In this document: piece by piece, positions 1 to 4,728 of the stretch
Layout: each line of letters opens with the position of its first letter
Position numbering within the stretch: position 1 is the first letter of the stretch
Assembly (NCBI GenBank): GCA_016934645.1
Contig: JAFGSL010000020.1
Coordinates: forward strand, 1-9,212
Source: Anaerolineae bacterium
GTDB taxonomy: Bacteria; Chloroflexota; Anaerolineae; B4-G1; SLSP01
Direction of reading: 5' to 3'
DNA: 9,212 nt
Position numbers and translations under genes: made by a program
Notes under the pieces: generated by a model
Seen by the model: the letters and a program-made list of their open reading frames with translations, nothing else
The model's database searches: none
Told to the model about the DNA's origin: nothing

Positions 1-199
1 CTATGACGACGGTTGGGGTACTGCTGGAACTGGCTTTGGCGGTCGCCGTCATCGCTGCGGGTTTGGGCGTGGCGGTGGGCCGCGTGGAGGGATCTCCGAC
101 GGCCTCAATGCTCACATCGCGCCGGCATCCTGGCAAAGCGGCGATGGAAAGCGCGCTGAGCAGACCGAGAAAGGTTATCGTGATTTTGTATTTTCGCAA
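1..199 (-). CDS. Lipoprotein N-terminus, gene continues beyond left edge
   Basis: Only the first 66 codons are present. Read on the minus strand from a TTG at 199-197, the product begins MRKYKITITFLGLLSALSIA and continues ALPGC. This gives a basic n-region, a hydrophobic core and a lipobox-like LPGC with the cysteine at residue 25, so it is probably an exported, lipid-anchored protein. A Thr/Ala/Ser/Pro-rich stretch follows (TRPTATPKPAA and on), the kind of low-complexity linker common after signal peptides in Chloroflexota surface proteins. The TTG is chosen because GAGGT (211-207) lies 7 nt upstream and no in-frame ATG gives a signal peptide. An ATG at 213-211 is in another frame. The gene lies just behind the LysM terminator with no separate promoter visible, so expression may depend on read-through. 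The functional domain is outside the window, so no function can be named. Confidence 0.72.
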   Translation of the reverse strand, partial: MRKYKITITFLGLLSALSIAALPGCRRDVSIEAVGDPSTRPTATPKPAAMTATAKASSSSTPTVVI

Positions 200-213
200 A
201 ATATCGACCTCAT

Positions 214-261
214 AAAAATGAACAGGAGTTGTGAAACAGTTTATCTGCCACAACCCCTGTT
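214..261 (-). terminator. Rho-independent terminator after the LysM gene
   Basis: On the minus strand AACAGGGGTTGTG (261-249) pairs with CACAACTCCTGTT (233-221): 13 continuous pairs including one G-U wobble, a 15-nt loop, then CA and five U (218-214). On the plus strand the wobble becomes an A-C mismatch, which supports function on the minus strand. It lies 15 nt after the LysM stop codon. Its U-run ends 2 nt before the GAGGT ribosome binding site of the lipoprotein gene, so it may act as an intercistronic attenuator as well as a terminator. Confidence 0.8.
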
Positions 262-276
262 CGCAACGGGACTGAC

Positions 277-513
277 CTAAGCCTCAGGAATAATCAACTC
301 CTGTCCCACGCGAATCGCATTGGCGTCTTTGACGGTGTCTTTGTTGGCTTCAAGGATGTCTTTCCAGCGGTTCGTATCGCCATAGAACTTCTTTGCGATT
401 TCGCTCAGCGTGTCTCCGGCGGCAACGGTGTATTTGCGTGGCGCAGCCTTCGACTTTCTTTTGATATCTTCCAATACTTCAGGTTCCCACTCAGCTTCTT
501 TCTTGATAACCAT
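277..513 (-). CDS. Small LysM-domain protein, 78 aa
   Basis: The 78-residue product is one LysM domain (about residues 28-75, YTVAAGDTLSEIAKKFYGD to VGQELIIPEA) behind a short charged N-terminal arm rich in Glu and Lys. LysM domains bind N-acetylglucosamine-containing glycans such as peptidoglycan. There is no signal peptide or membrane segment, so the protein is either cytoplasmic, like the small YgaU-type LysM proteins, or leaves the cell by another route. The visible features are the GDTL and RVGQELIIP hallmarks of the fold. The start at 513-511 is chosen because AGGAGG lies 7 nt upstream. A frame extension to an ATG at 534 would place that RBS inside the gene. It has its own promoter (572-599) and terminator (214-261), so it can be monocistronic between the SDR and lipoprotein genes. 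Domain assignment is firm; the cellular role is not. Confidence 0.9.
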   Translation of the reverse strand: MVIKKEAEWEPEVLEDIKRKSKAAPRKYTVAAGDTLSEIAKKFYGDTNRWKDILEANKDTVKDANAIRVGQELIIPEA

Positions 514-571
514 ACGTAGACCTCCTGTGTGCATTTTGATACGCTATCCCCTTGATGGCGTCATTGACGTC

Positions 572-599
572 ATTGTACTCTTCCCACAAGGGAAGTCAA
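572..599 (-). promoter_or_regulatory. Sigma70-type promoter of the LysM gene
   Basis: Minus strand TTGACT (599-594), a 16-bp spacer and TACAAT (577-572) each differ from consensus by one base. The start of transcription is expected near 565, about 50 nt before the LysM ATG. The -10 overlaps TGACGTCA (565-572) and a 9-bp direct repeat CGTCATTGA/CGTCATTGT (559-567, 568-576). Confidence 0.75.
580..595. promoter_or_regulatory. Palindrome in the LysM promoter spacer, possible operator
   Basis: CTTCCC-ACAA-GGGAAG is a perfect 6-bp inverted repeat with a 4-bp centre. It fills the spacer between the -10 and -35 boxes and overlaps the -35 by two bases. A palindrome here is a typical position for a repressor or a spacer-distorting activator. 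No regulator gene is visible next to it and the family cannot be named. Confidence 0.4.
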
Positions 600-621
600 T
601 GGCAGAGACTCTAGCTTCTCA

Positions 622-1602
622 TTATGCAGGACGCAATCCTCTCCGCCACGCCAGCACGTCGGCGATGCTCTCGTTTAAAGGGCGGGGACTGTAGCCTAAT
701 TCGGTTTGCGCCTTGGTATGACTGAAGTCGCAGTTATCCTGCACTGTGCGCAATGAATACTGGGTGAATTTGGGGATAGCGTGCGTCAGCCGGTAGAAAG
801 GCTCTGCGATGCGCGCGACTAAGTCCGCCAACCACATCGGTGCGACGATATGCGGGGTATGGATGCCCACGTATTCCTGTACAACCTGCTTGATCTGCGC
901 GATTTCGATGCGTGCGCCCGAAAGGATGTAAGTCTCACCTGTGCGTCCCTTTTCCGCTGTCAGGGTTAGCCCTTTGGCGACGTCGCGCACGTCGACGAAA
1001 TCGTAAGCACCGCGGACCAGGAAGTGCAGTTTCTTCCGGGCGAAGTTCCGGATGACGTTGCCCATCTCAGAATCGAGATAATCGTAAGGGCCGATGATGC
1101 CGGTAGGGCAGGCGATGACGGCGTCGAGACCCTGTCCCACGGTTTCGAGGACGGCGAGCGTGCCTTCGGCTTTGGTGCGGTCGTAAGCGCCTACCGGGCT
1201 ATCCGGCGCAAAGGGCACGTGCTCATCGATGCAGACACCGTGGGGCATCCGTTTGAAAGCGTGGATCGAACTGGTGTGGACCATCCGCCGCACGCCGGCT
1301 CTCAGCGCGGCCTGCGCGGTGTTGCGGACGCCATCCACGTTGACCTTGCGCATTAGCGCTTCTGCGCCGGGCAAAATGGAGATGATGCCCGCCAGGTGGT
1401 AGACGACATCAATGCCATCCATGGCGCGCTCCAACGATGCGGGATCAAGGACGTTGCCGACGACGCGTTCAACTTCCAAGCCTTCTAGCGACGCACAATT
1501 ATCGTTAGGGAGCACCATTGCACGCACTGGCTGCTCTCGCGCCAACAGCTCGCGCACCAATACATTCCCCACGTGGCCTGTAGCGCCAGTTACCAAAATC
1601 AT
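622..1602 (-). CDS. Extended SDR, NAD(P)-dependent epimerase/dehydratase family
   Basis: The 326-residue product is an extended short-chain dehydrogenase/reductase. Visible features in order are the nucleotide-binding TGATGHVG (residues 5-12), DVVYHLAG (65-72), HTSSIHAF with the likely catalytic Ser (109-116), YDRTK giving Tyr140 and Lys144, the PTGIIGPYD segment (166-174) and DFVDVRDVA (201-209). The end, ELGYSPRPLNESIADVLAW, is typical of the NAD-dependent epimerase/dehydratase group that includes dihydroflavonol-4-reductase-like and HpnA-like sugar epimerases. It should oxidise or reduce a hydroxyl/keto group on a sugar nucleotide or a small carbonyl compound in the cytoplasm; the substrate cannot be read from the sequence. 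The start at 1602-1600 is chosen because GGAGGT lies 4 nt upstream and the Rossmann strand begins at residue 2; the frame extends 21 codons further but without a better start. Transcription likely begins near 1806, leaving a structured leader of about 200 nt. Confidence 0.9.
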   Translation of the reverse strand: MILVTGATGHVGNVLVRELLAREQPVRAMVLPNDNCASLEGLEVERVVGNVLDPASLERAMDGIDVVYHLAGIISILPGAEALMRKVNVDGVRNTAQAALRAGVRRMVHTSSIHAFKRMPHGVCIDEHVPFAPDSPVGAYDRTKAEGTLAVLETVGQGLDAVIACPTGIIGPYDYLDSEMGNVIRNFARKKLHFLVRGAYDFVDVRDVAKGLTLTAEKGRTGETYILSGARIEIAQIKQVVQEYVGIHTPHIVAPMWLADLVARIAEPFYRLTHAIPKFTQYSLRTVQDNCDFSHTKAQTELGYSPRPLNESIADVLAWRRGLRPA

Positions 1603-1641
1603 AGTCACCTCCGGTCTAACAGTATAAGAGAATAAGGGCCG

Positions 1642-1679
1642 AAAAAACCGTCGATTTTTGCGCACGGCGCTACCGTCGC
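1642..1679 (-). promoter_or_regulatory. Possible attenuator (terminator/antiterminator) in the SDR leader
   Basis: On the minus strand CGACGG occurs twice, at 1678-1673 and 1653-1648, and either copy can pair with CCGTGCG (1667-1661) leaving one bulged G. The downstream pairing makes a 6-bp hairpin with a CAAAAAU loop followed at once by six U (1647-1642), as in an intrinsic terminator. The upstream pairing, GCGACGG with CCGTGCGC, makes a 7-bp hairpin with a UAGCG loop that excludes the terminator. This is how expression platforms of attenuators are built. I recognise no known ligand domain upstream, and the terminator stem is short, so chance is possible. Confidence 0.4.
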
Positions 1680-1705
1680 TTTGTATGGCTTGTTAATCTG
1701 CGCTT

Positions 1706-1799
1706 CGGTTTTGGGGAAAACCGGCTAACTGATATAGATTCTATCCGAAAATCGTGCCTGCGAGCGTCTTTGGTATGTCAACGGCGAATCTCCGGATAG
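1706..1799 (-). promoter_or_regulatory. Structured upstream part of the SDR mRNA leader
   Basis: Two inverted repeats lie in the leader. CTATCCG (1799-1793) pairs perfectly with CGGATAG (1747-1741) and encloses 45 nt, inside which TCG/CGA and GCC/GGC can continue the stem. Then CGGTTTT-CCCC-AAAACCG (1723-1706) is a perfect 7-bp hairpin with a 4-nt loop and no U-run. Together with the 1642-1679 element they make a leader of three stacked hairpins. No known riboswitch consensus is recognised. Confidence 0.4.
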
Positions 1800-1811
1800 G
1801 TTCATAACCAT

Positions 1812-1839
1812 ATTATAACGCGATCTACTGCCGAGTCAA
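1812..1839 (-). promoter_or_regulatory. Strong sigma70-type promoter for the SDR gene
   Basis: Minus strand TTGACT (1839-1834), a 16-bp spacer and a perfect TATAAT (1817-1812). The -35 and spacer length are identical to those of the LysM promoter. The predicted start near 1806 lies about 200 nt upstream of the SDR ATG. A second, weaker -10-like TATACT lies close to the gene at 1626-1621 without a good -35. Confidence 0.7.
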
Positions 1840-1848
1840 TTCAAGATT

Positions 1849-1979
1849 TCAGGGCTTTATCATTCTTGCTATGGTTCTTTTTTTGCTTGGAGCGGATTGC
1901 CAGACCCGCGTCTTATGATGGAGCTCAGTCTCAAACGGGAACTGGCGTTCCCCTTCAAGCGAGAATGATAAGACCCTGA
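1849..1979. repeat. Long imperfect palindrome in the divergent intergenic region
   Basis: The outer arms 1849-1870 and 1958-1979 are 22 bp long and match at 19 positions as inverted copies (TCAGGG..TTATCATTCT.GCT). The pairing can continue inward: GCTTGGAGCGGATTGCCAG (1885-1903) against the complement of 1942-1960 matches at 15 of 19 positions, then CCCG (1905-1908) with CGGG (1936-1939). A bulge (1871-1884, ending in seven T) and a loop of about 27 nt remain unpaired. No credible ORF covers it. It could be a decayed MITE/REP-type element, a hairpin RNA, or a cruciform between two divergent promoters. The sequence does not decide between these. Confidence 0.55.
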
Positions 1980-2019
1980 TGGCAAAAATTACCTCTGTAG
2001 TCTGCCCCGCGTTTCGGTG

Positions 2020-2025
2020 TATACT
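2020..2025 (+). promoter_or_regulatory. Candidate -10 box for the ferredoxin-AOR operon
   Basis: TATACT (one mismatch to TATAAT) lies 44 nt before the ferredoxin ATG and just right of the long palindrome. No convincing -35 is found at 16-18 bp, so a promoter here would need an activator. This is a weak call made mainly from position. Confidence 0.3.
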
Positions 2026-2069
2026 ATGTGGACAGTAAACCTCAGGGAGGGCGCCTCTAAGGAGGAGGT

Positions 2070-2471
2070 ATGGCAAAACGTTTATCCGTCATCGATGTGG
2101 ATCGTTGTGTGGGTTGCCAGGCGTGCATGTTCGCGTGTGTACGGCGTACGGGCAATGGTGGGTTGGAAAATGCGTGCATCCATGTGCGGTCGGCGGGAGG
2201 CATCCGCAAAGGCTTTGTCGTCATTGTGTGCCGAGCCTGTTCCGATCCGCCCTGCGCGCGCGTTTGTCCTACCGATGCATTGACCCCGCGCGAAGGTGGC
2301 GGCGTGCGCTTTAGGGCGGATTTGTGCATCGGTTGTCATAATTGCGTAGATGCCTGTCCGTTCGGCGCGGCGTTGTGGGACGAAAACCGCCACAAGCCGC
2401 AGATTTGCGTCTACTGTGGTTATTGTGCGAATTACTGCCCGTATGGGGTGATCGCGTTGGAAGAGGTTTAG
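2070..2471 (+). CDS. Polyferredoxin with four [4Fe-4S] motifs (AorA/HycB-like)
   Basis: The 133-residue protein carries 16 cysteines in four tetrads: C13-16-19-23, C54-57-62-66, C86-89-92-96 and C113-116-119-123. The second has the wider CxxCxxxxCxxxC spacing typical of DmsB/HycB/NrfC-type electron-transfer subunits. It should hold four [4Fe-4S] clusters and work as a cytoplasmic electron wire; no Tat or Sec signal is present. The start is fixed by AAGGAGGAGGT ending directly before the ATG. The AOR-family gene follows after the inserted S23 cassette, so the likely job is to take electrons from, or give them to, that enzyme, as the four-cluster AorA subunit does in Aromatoleum AorABC and as YdhY may do beside YdhV in E. 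coli. That partnership is inferred from gene order. The stop codon TAG lies inside the first bases of the left inverted repeat of the neighbouring cassette, so the original C-terminus may have been altered by its insertion. Confidence 0.92.
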   Translation: MAKRLSVIDVDRCVGCQACMFACVRRTGNGGLENACIHVRSAGGIRKGFVVIVCRACSDPPCARVCPTDALTPREGGGVRFRADLCIGCHNCVDACPFGAALWDENRHKPQICVYCGYCANYCPYGVIALEEV

Positions 2472-2494
2472 GGTTGAGGGTTAAGGGTTGTGGG
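2465..2494 (+). repeat. Left inverted repeat of GGGTTNN heptamers
   Basis: GGTTTA followed by GGGTTGA, GGGTTAA, GGGTTGT and GGG. It overlaps the last codons and stop of the ferredoxin gene and ends 15 nt before the S23 start codon. It matches the reverse complement of 2920-2949 at 25 of 30 positions, with the heptamers in register. Confidence 0.85.
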
Positions 2495-2509
2495 GGAGGA
2501 GGGGACGAG

Positions 2510-2947
2510 ATGGGGAGTGCGGGGAAGATTGAGAAGTTTGAGGATATTTTAGGGTGGCAGAGTGGGCGTGAGGTTTGTCGGTTGGTGTATCAGTTGACTA
2601 AAATCGGTTCATTTAGCCGAGATTATGGACTGCGCGATCAAATGCGTCGGGCAGCCGTCTCTATCATCTCCAACATTGCAGAAGGATACGAAAGTCAGAA
2701 CAATCGCACGTTCATCCGCTACCTTTTCATCGCTAAAGGTTCCGCTGCTGAGGCTCGCGCTCAAGCCTATGTAGCTTTGGATCAAGGTTATATCACCCAA
2801 GAAAACTTCGATACGCTATATCAACTTACTGACCAAACCAGTCGCCGTATCCGTGGTCTGATCACGTATCTTGAGCAACACCCTGATGGCCCCAACGCTC
2901 TTTCTCATTCAACTCAAAACCCACAACCCACAACCCACAACCCATAA
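2510..2947 (+). CDS. S23/IVP four-helix-bundle protein, 145 aa
   Basis: The protein belongs to the S23 ribosomal/IVP four-helix-bundle family. The hallmark segment at residues 41-94 is plain: LRDQMRRAAVSIISNIAEGY, then TFIRYLFIAKGSAAEARAQA and LDQGYI. Members are encoded in intervening sequences of 23S rRNA and as stand-alone genes, and the Avd protein of diversity-generating retroelements has the same fold. Their basic surface suggests nucleic-acid binding, but the role of stand-alone copies is unknown. The ATG at 2510 follows a GGAGGAGGGG run and begins at the normal domain edge; the open frame extends back into the ferredoxin gene and that part is not credible. At about 120 residues the domain is complete. 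The last ten residues, QNPQPTTHNP, and the stop are encoded by the right inverted repeat, so this tail is repeat-derived. The gene is less GC-rich than its neighbours, consistent with separate origin. Confidence 0.88.
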   Translation: MGSAGKIEKFEDILGWQSGREVCRLVYQLTKIGSFSRDYGLRDQMRRAAVSIISNIAEGYESQNNRTFIRYLFIAKGSAAEARAQAYVALDQGYITQENFDTLYQLTDQTSRRIRGLITYLEQHPDGPNALSHSTQNPQPTTHNP

Positions 2948-2949
2948 CC
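2920..2949 (-). repeat. Right inverted repeat, three exact CCCACAA heptamers
   Basis: CCCACAA is repeated three times (2920-2926, 2927-2933, 2934-2940) and followed by CCCATAACC. As an inverted copy it aligns in register with 2465-2494. It encodes the C-terminal tail and stop codon of the S23 ORF and ends 10 nt before the GGAGGT ribosome binding site of the AOR gene, which therefore stays outside a stem formed by the two repeats. Confidence 0.85.
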
Positions 2950-2968
2950 TGACAATGCGGAGGTTACT

Positions 2969-4723
2969 ATGTTGACTCACGATCCTCTGAAACGAATCCT
3001 TTATATTGACCTTTCTCGCCGCTCGTTCGAAGTGCACGAGCGACCTGAGCTTTTCGACGAGAGCCTGGGCGGGAGCGGCGTTGCCATCCGCTTGTTGGAG
3101 GAGGAGTGCCCCGCCGGAGCGGATCCGCTGGGGCCGGAGAACCCCATCATTTTCACGGTAGGACCGTTGGTGGGATTGTATCCGCTGGCATCCAAGACGG
3201 TGGCGATGTTCAAATCACCGCACACGGGCAACCTGGGCGAGAGCCACGCTGGTGGGCGCAGCGCTGTCTCCATCCGCATGGCGGGCTACGGCGCGATCGT
3301 GATTCGCGGTGTGAGCGCGATGCCTGTGTACCTCGTCATCGATGATGACGGTGTGCGCTTCCGCGACGCGACGGCGTTGTGGGGAACGCGCAGCAGTTAC
3401 ACGACTGGCTCGGTGTTGCGGGTGCGCGAGGGGGGTAGCGGCACGCGTTCGATTATGCGTATTGGGCGCGCGGGCGAGAAGCAGGTTAGCTATGCTTGTG
3501 TTGTTACAGAAACCTACCGCCACTTCGGGCGGTTGGGATTGGGGGCTGTGTTCGGCAGCAAGCGCCTCAAGGCCATCGTTGTTGAAGGAAAACGCAATTT
3601 GCCTGTGGCCGACCGGCGCGCTTTCCGCCAGACTTACGATGCGATCTACAAGGCTGCCGTTGAGTCGCCGTTGATGAAGAAATACCACGAGATAGGCACG
3701 CCTATCAACGTTGTCCCGCTGGACGCTATCGGTGGGTTGCCCACGCGCAACCTGCAATCCGGGCGCTTTGAGGGTGCGGATGCCATCTCCGGCGAGAATC
3801 TGGCCGCCAATTACCTGGGACGGCGTGTCGCGTGCGCGCATTGTCCGGTTGCTTGCGTTCATCTGGCGGCACTGCGCATCCCCTATCCCAACGACCCCTA
3901 TTTCTACAAGACGCTGATGCTTGGTTACGATCACGAGCCGATCTTCGCCACGGGCAGCATGTTGGGGCTGGATGACGTCCCCGGCATGTTGCAGGTTATG
4001 GATGAGATCGAGGTGCAGGGGCTTGACGTGATGAGCGCTGGGGTGACACTCGCCTGGGCGACGGAGGCATTCGCGCGCGGTCTTATTACCGAAAAGGAGA
4101 CCGACGGGGTGACGCTGGCCTTTGGCGACGCGTCGGGCTACATCGAGGCGGTACAGCGCATCACCATGCAGCCCACGGACTTCTACCGGGCGCTGGCGCG
4201 GGGTGCCGAGCACGCCGCGACGATCTACGGAGGGCTGGATTTCGCATTAGCTTTCGGCGGCAACGAGATGCCTGGCTATCACACCGGCCCGGCGTGTCAC
4301 GTGGGCTGGTTGGCCGGTGCGCGTCATAGTCACCTGGACAACGCGGGCTACAGCCTCGACCAGACTGCTTTGAAGAAGGGCCAGCCTCTCACGCCCGATG
4401 GCGTGGGCGAAGCGCTGGTCAACGAGGAACGCTGGCGGCAAGTGCTCACCAGCCTCGTCGTGTGCCTTTTCGCGCGCGGCGTCTACGACCGCGACACGGT
4501 ACTCGGTGCGTTGGCGGCGGCAGGCTTTCCGTGGAATGCGGGTGACCTGGAACGCCTGGGCGCGGAGACGCTGCGCCGCAAGGTTGCCTTCAAGCAGCGC
4601 GAGGGCTTCGACTTTGATGCGTTGCGCATCCCGCAACGCATTATCGAGACCCCTTCACCTGCCGGGCCGTTCGACGAGACGTTTGTGCGGGAGGCGATCA
4701 CGCAGTATGGTGACTTGGTGTAG
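2969..4723 (+). CDS. AOR-family tungsten/molybdenum oxidoreductase, 584 aa
   Basis: A complete member of the aldehyde:ferredoxin oxidoreductase family, cytoplasmic enzymes with a bis-pterin tungsten (or molybdenum) centre and one [4Fe-4S] cluster. The N-terminal pterin-binding domain is recognised by GPLVGLYPLASKTVAMFKSP, GESHAGGRSA, GYGAIVIRG, IGRAGE and HFGRLGLGAVFGSKRLKAI (about residues 65-203). Cluster ligands are C289, C292, C296 (CAHCPVAC) and C499 near the C-terminus. Oddities: the first DxxGLC/D pterin motif reads EVQGLD (348-353) and the second reads TSLVVC (494-499), lacking the usual Asp; the glutamate-bearing EYET segment of Pyrococcus AOR is replaced by FYKTLMLGYDHEP (312-324). 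It thus belongs to a divergent, probably uncharacterised branch, and aldehyde oxidation should not be assumed. The start is fixed by GGAGGT 4 nt upstream. The polyferredoxin gene upstream is the likely electron partner, and the DUF2270 gene begins 5 nt downstream. Confidence 0.92.
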   Translation: MLTHDPLKRILYIDLSRRSFEVHERPELFDESLGGSGVAIRLLEEECPAGADPLGPENPIIFTVGPLVGLYPLASKTVAMFKSPHTGNLGESHAGGRSAVSIRMAGYGAIVIRGVSAMPVYLVIDDDGVRFRDATALWGTRSSYTTGSVLRVREGGSGTRSIMRIGRAGEKQVSYACVVTETYRHFGRLGLGAVFGSKRLKAIVVEGKRNLPVADRRAFRQTYDAIYKAAVESPLMKKYHEIGTPINVVPLDAIGGLPTRNLQSGRFEGADAISGENLAANYLGRRVACAHCPVACVHLAALRIPYPNDPYFYKTLMLGYDHEPIFATGSMLGLDDVPGMLQVMDEIEVQGLDVMSAGVTLAWATEAFARGLITEKETDGVTLAFGDASGYIEAVQRITMQPTDFYRALARGAEHAATIYGGLDFALAFGGNEMPGYHTGPACHVGWLAGARHSHLDNAGYSLDQTALKKGQPLTPDGVGEALVNEERWRQVLTSLVVCLFARGVYDRDTVLGALAAAGFPWNAGDLERLGAETLRRKVAFKQREGFDFDALRIPQRIIETPSPAGPFDETFVREAITQYGDLV

Positions 4724-4728
4724 ACTGT

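Larger units (their letters stand above)
2465..2949. mobile_element. Inverted-repeat-bounded S23/IVP cassette, IVS-like
   Basis: A 485-bp unit is bounded by 30-bp inverted repeats that match at 25 positions and contains one ORF of the 23S-rRNA intervening-sequence (S23/IVP) family. Ribosomal intervening sequences are built the same way: complementary ends that form a stem, with an S23-type ORF in the loop. Here the unit lies in a protein operon between ferredoxin and AOR. It has lower GC than the AOR gene. No transposase is encoded, so movement would have to be in trans. No target-site duplication is recognised. Confidence 0.6.

Noticed and set aside
3..215. Plus-strand 70-aa ORF at the left edge
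   Set aside because: It is the complement of a minus-strand lipoprotein signal peptide with a lipobox and good ribosome binding site; the plus-strand product shows no family and no RBS.
1776..1781. TTGACA on the minus strand as a -35 box for the SDR gene
   Set aside because: No -10-like hexamer lies 15-19 bp downstream; the TTGACT-16-TATAAT pair at 1812-1839 is far better.
1849..2076. Minus-strand 75-aa ORF in the intergenic region
   Set aside because: It spans the long palindrome and the ferredoxin RBS, lacks an RBS itself and resembles no protein.
2342..2509. N-terminal extension of the S23 ORF into the ferredoxin gene
   Set aside because: The 56 extra residues overlap cysteine-motif codons of the ferredoxin in another frame; ATG 2510 has its own RBS at the true domain edge.
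2920..2949. Tandem CCCACAA repeats as a CRISPR or telomere
   Set aside because: Repeats are 7 bp without spacers, and they pair with a matching inverted copy at 2465-2494, so they are element ends.
3215..4213. Minus-strand 332-aa ORF
   Set aside because: It is antisense to the conserved AOR gene, and its Arg/His-rich composition is a product of the high-GC codon bias on the other strand.
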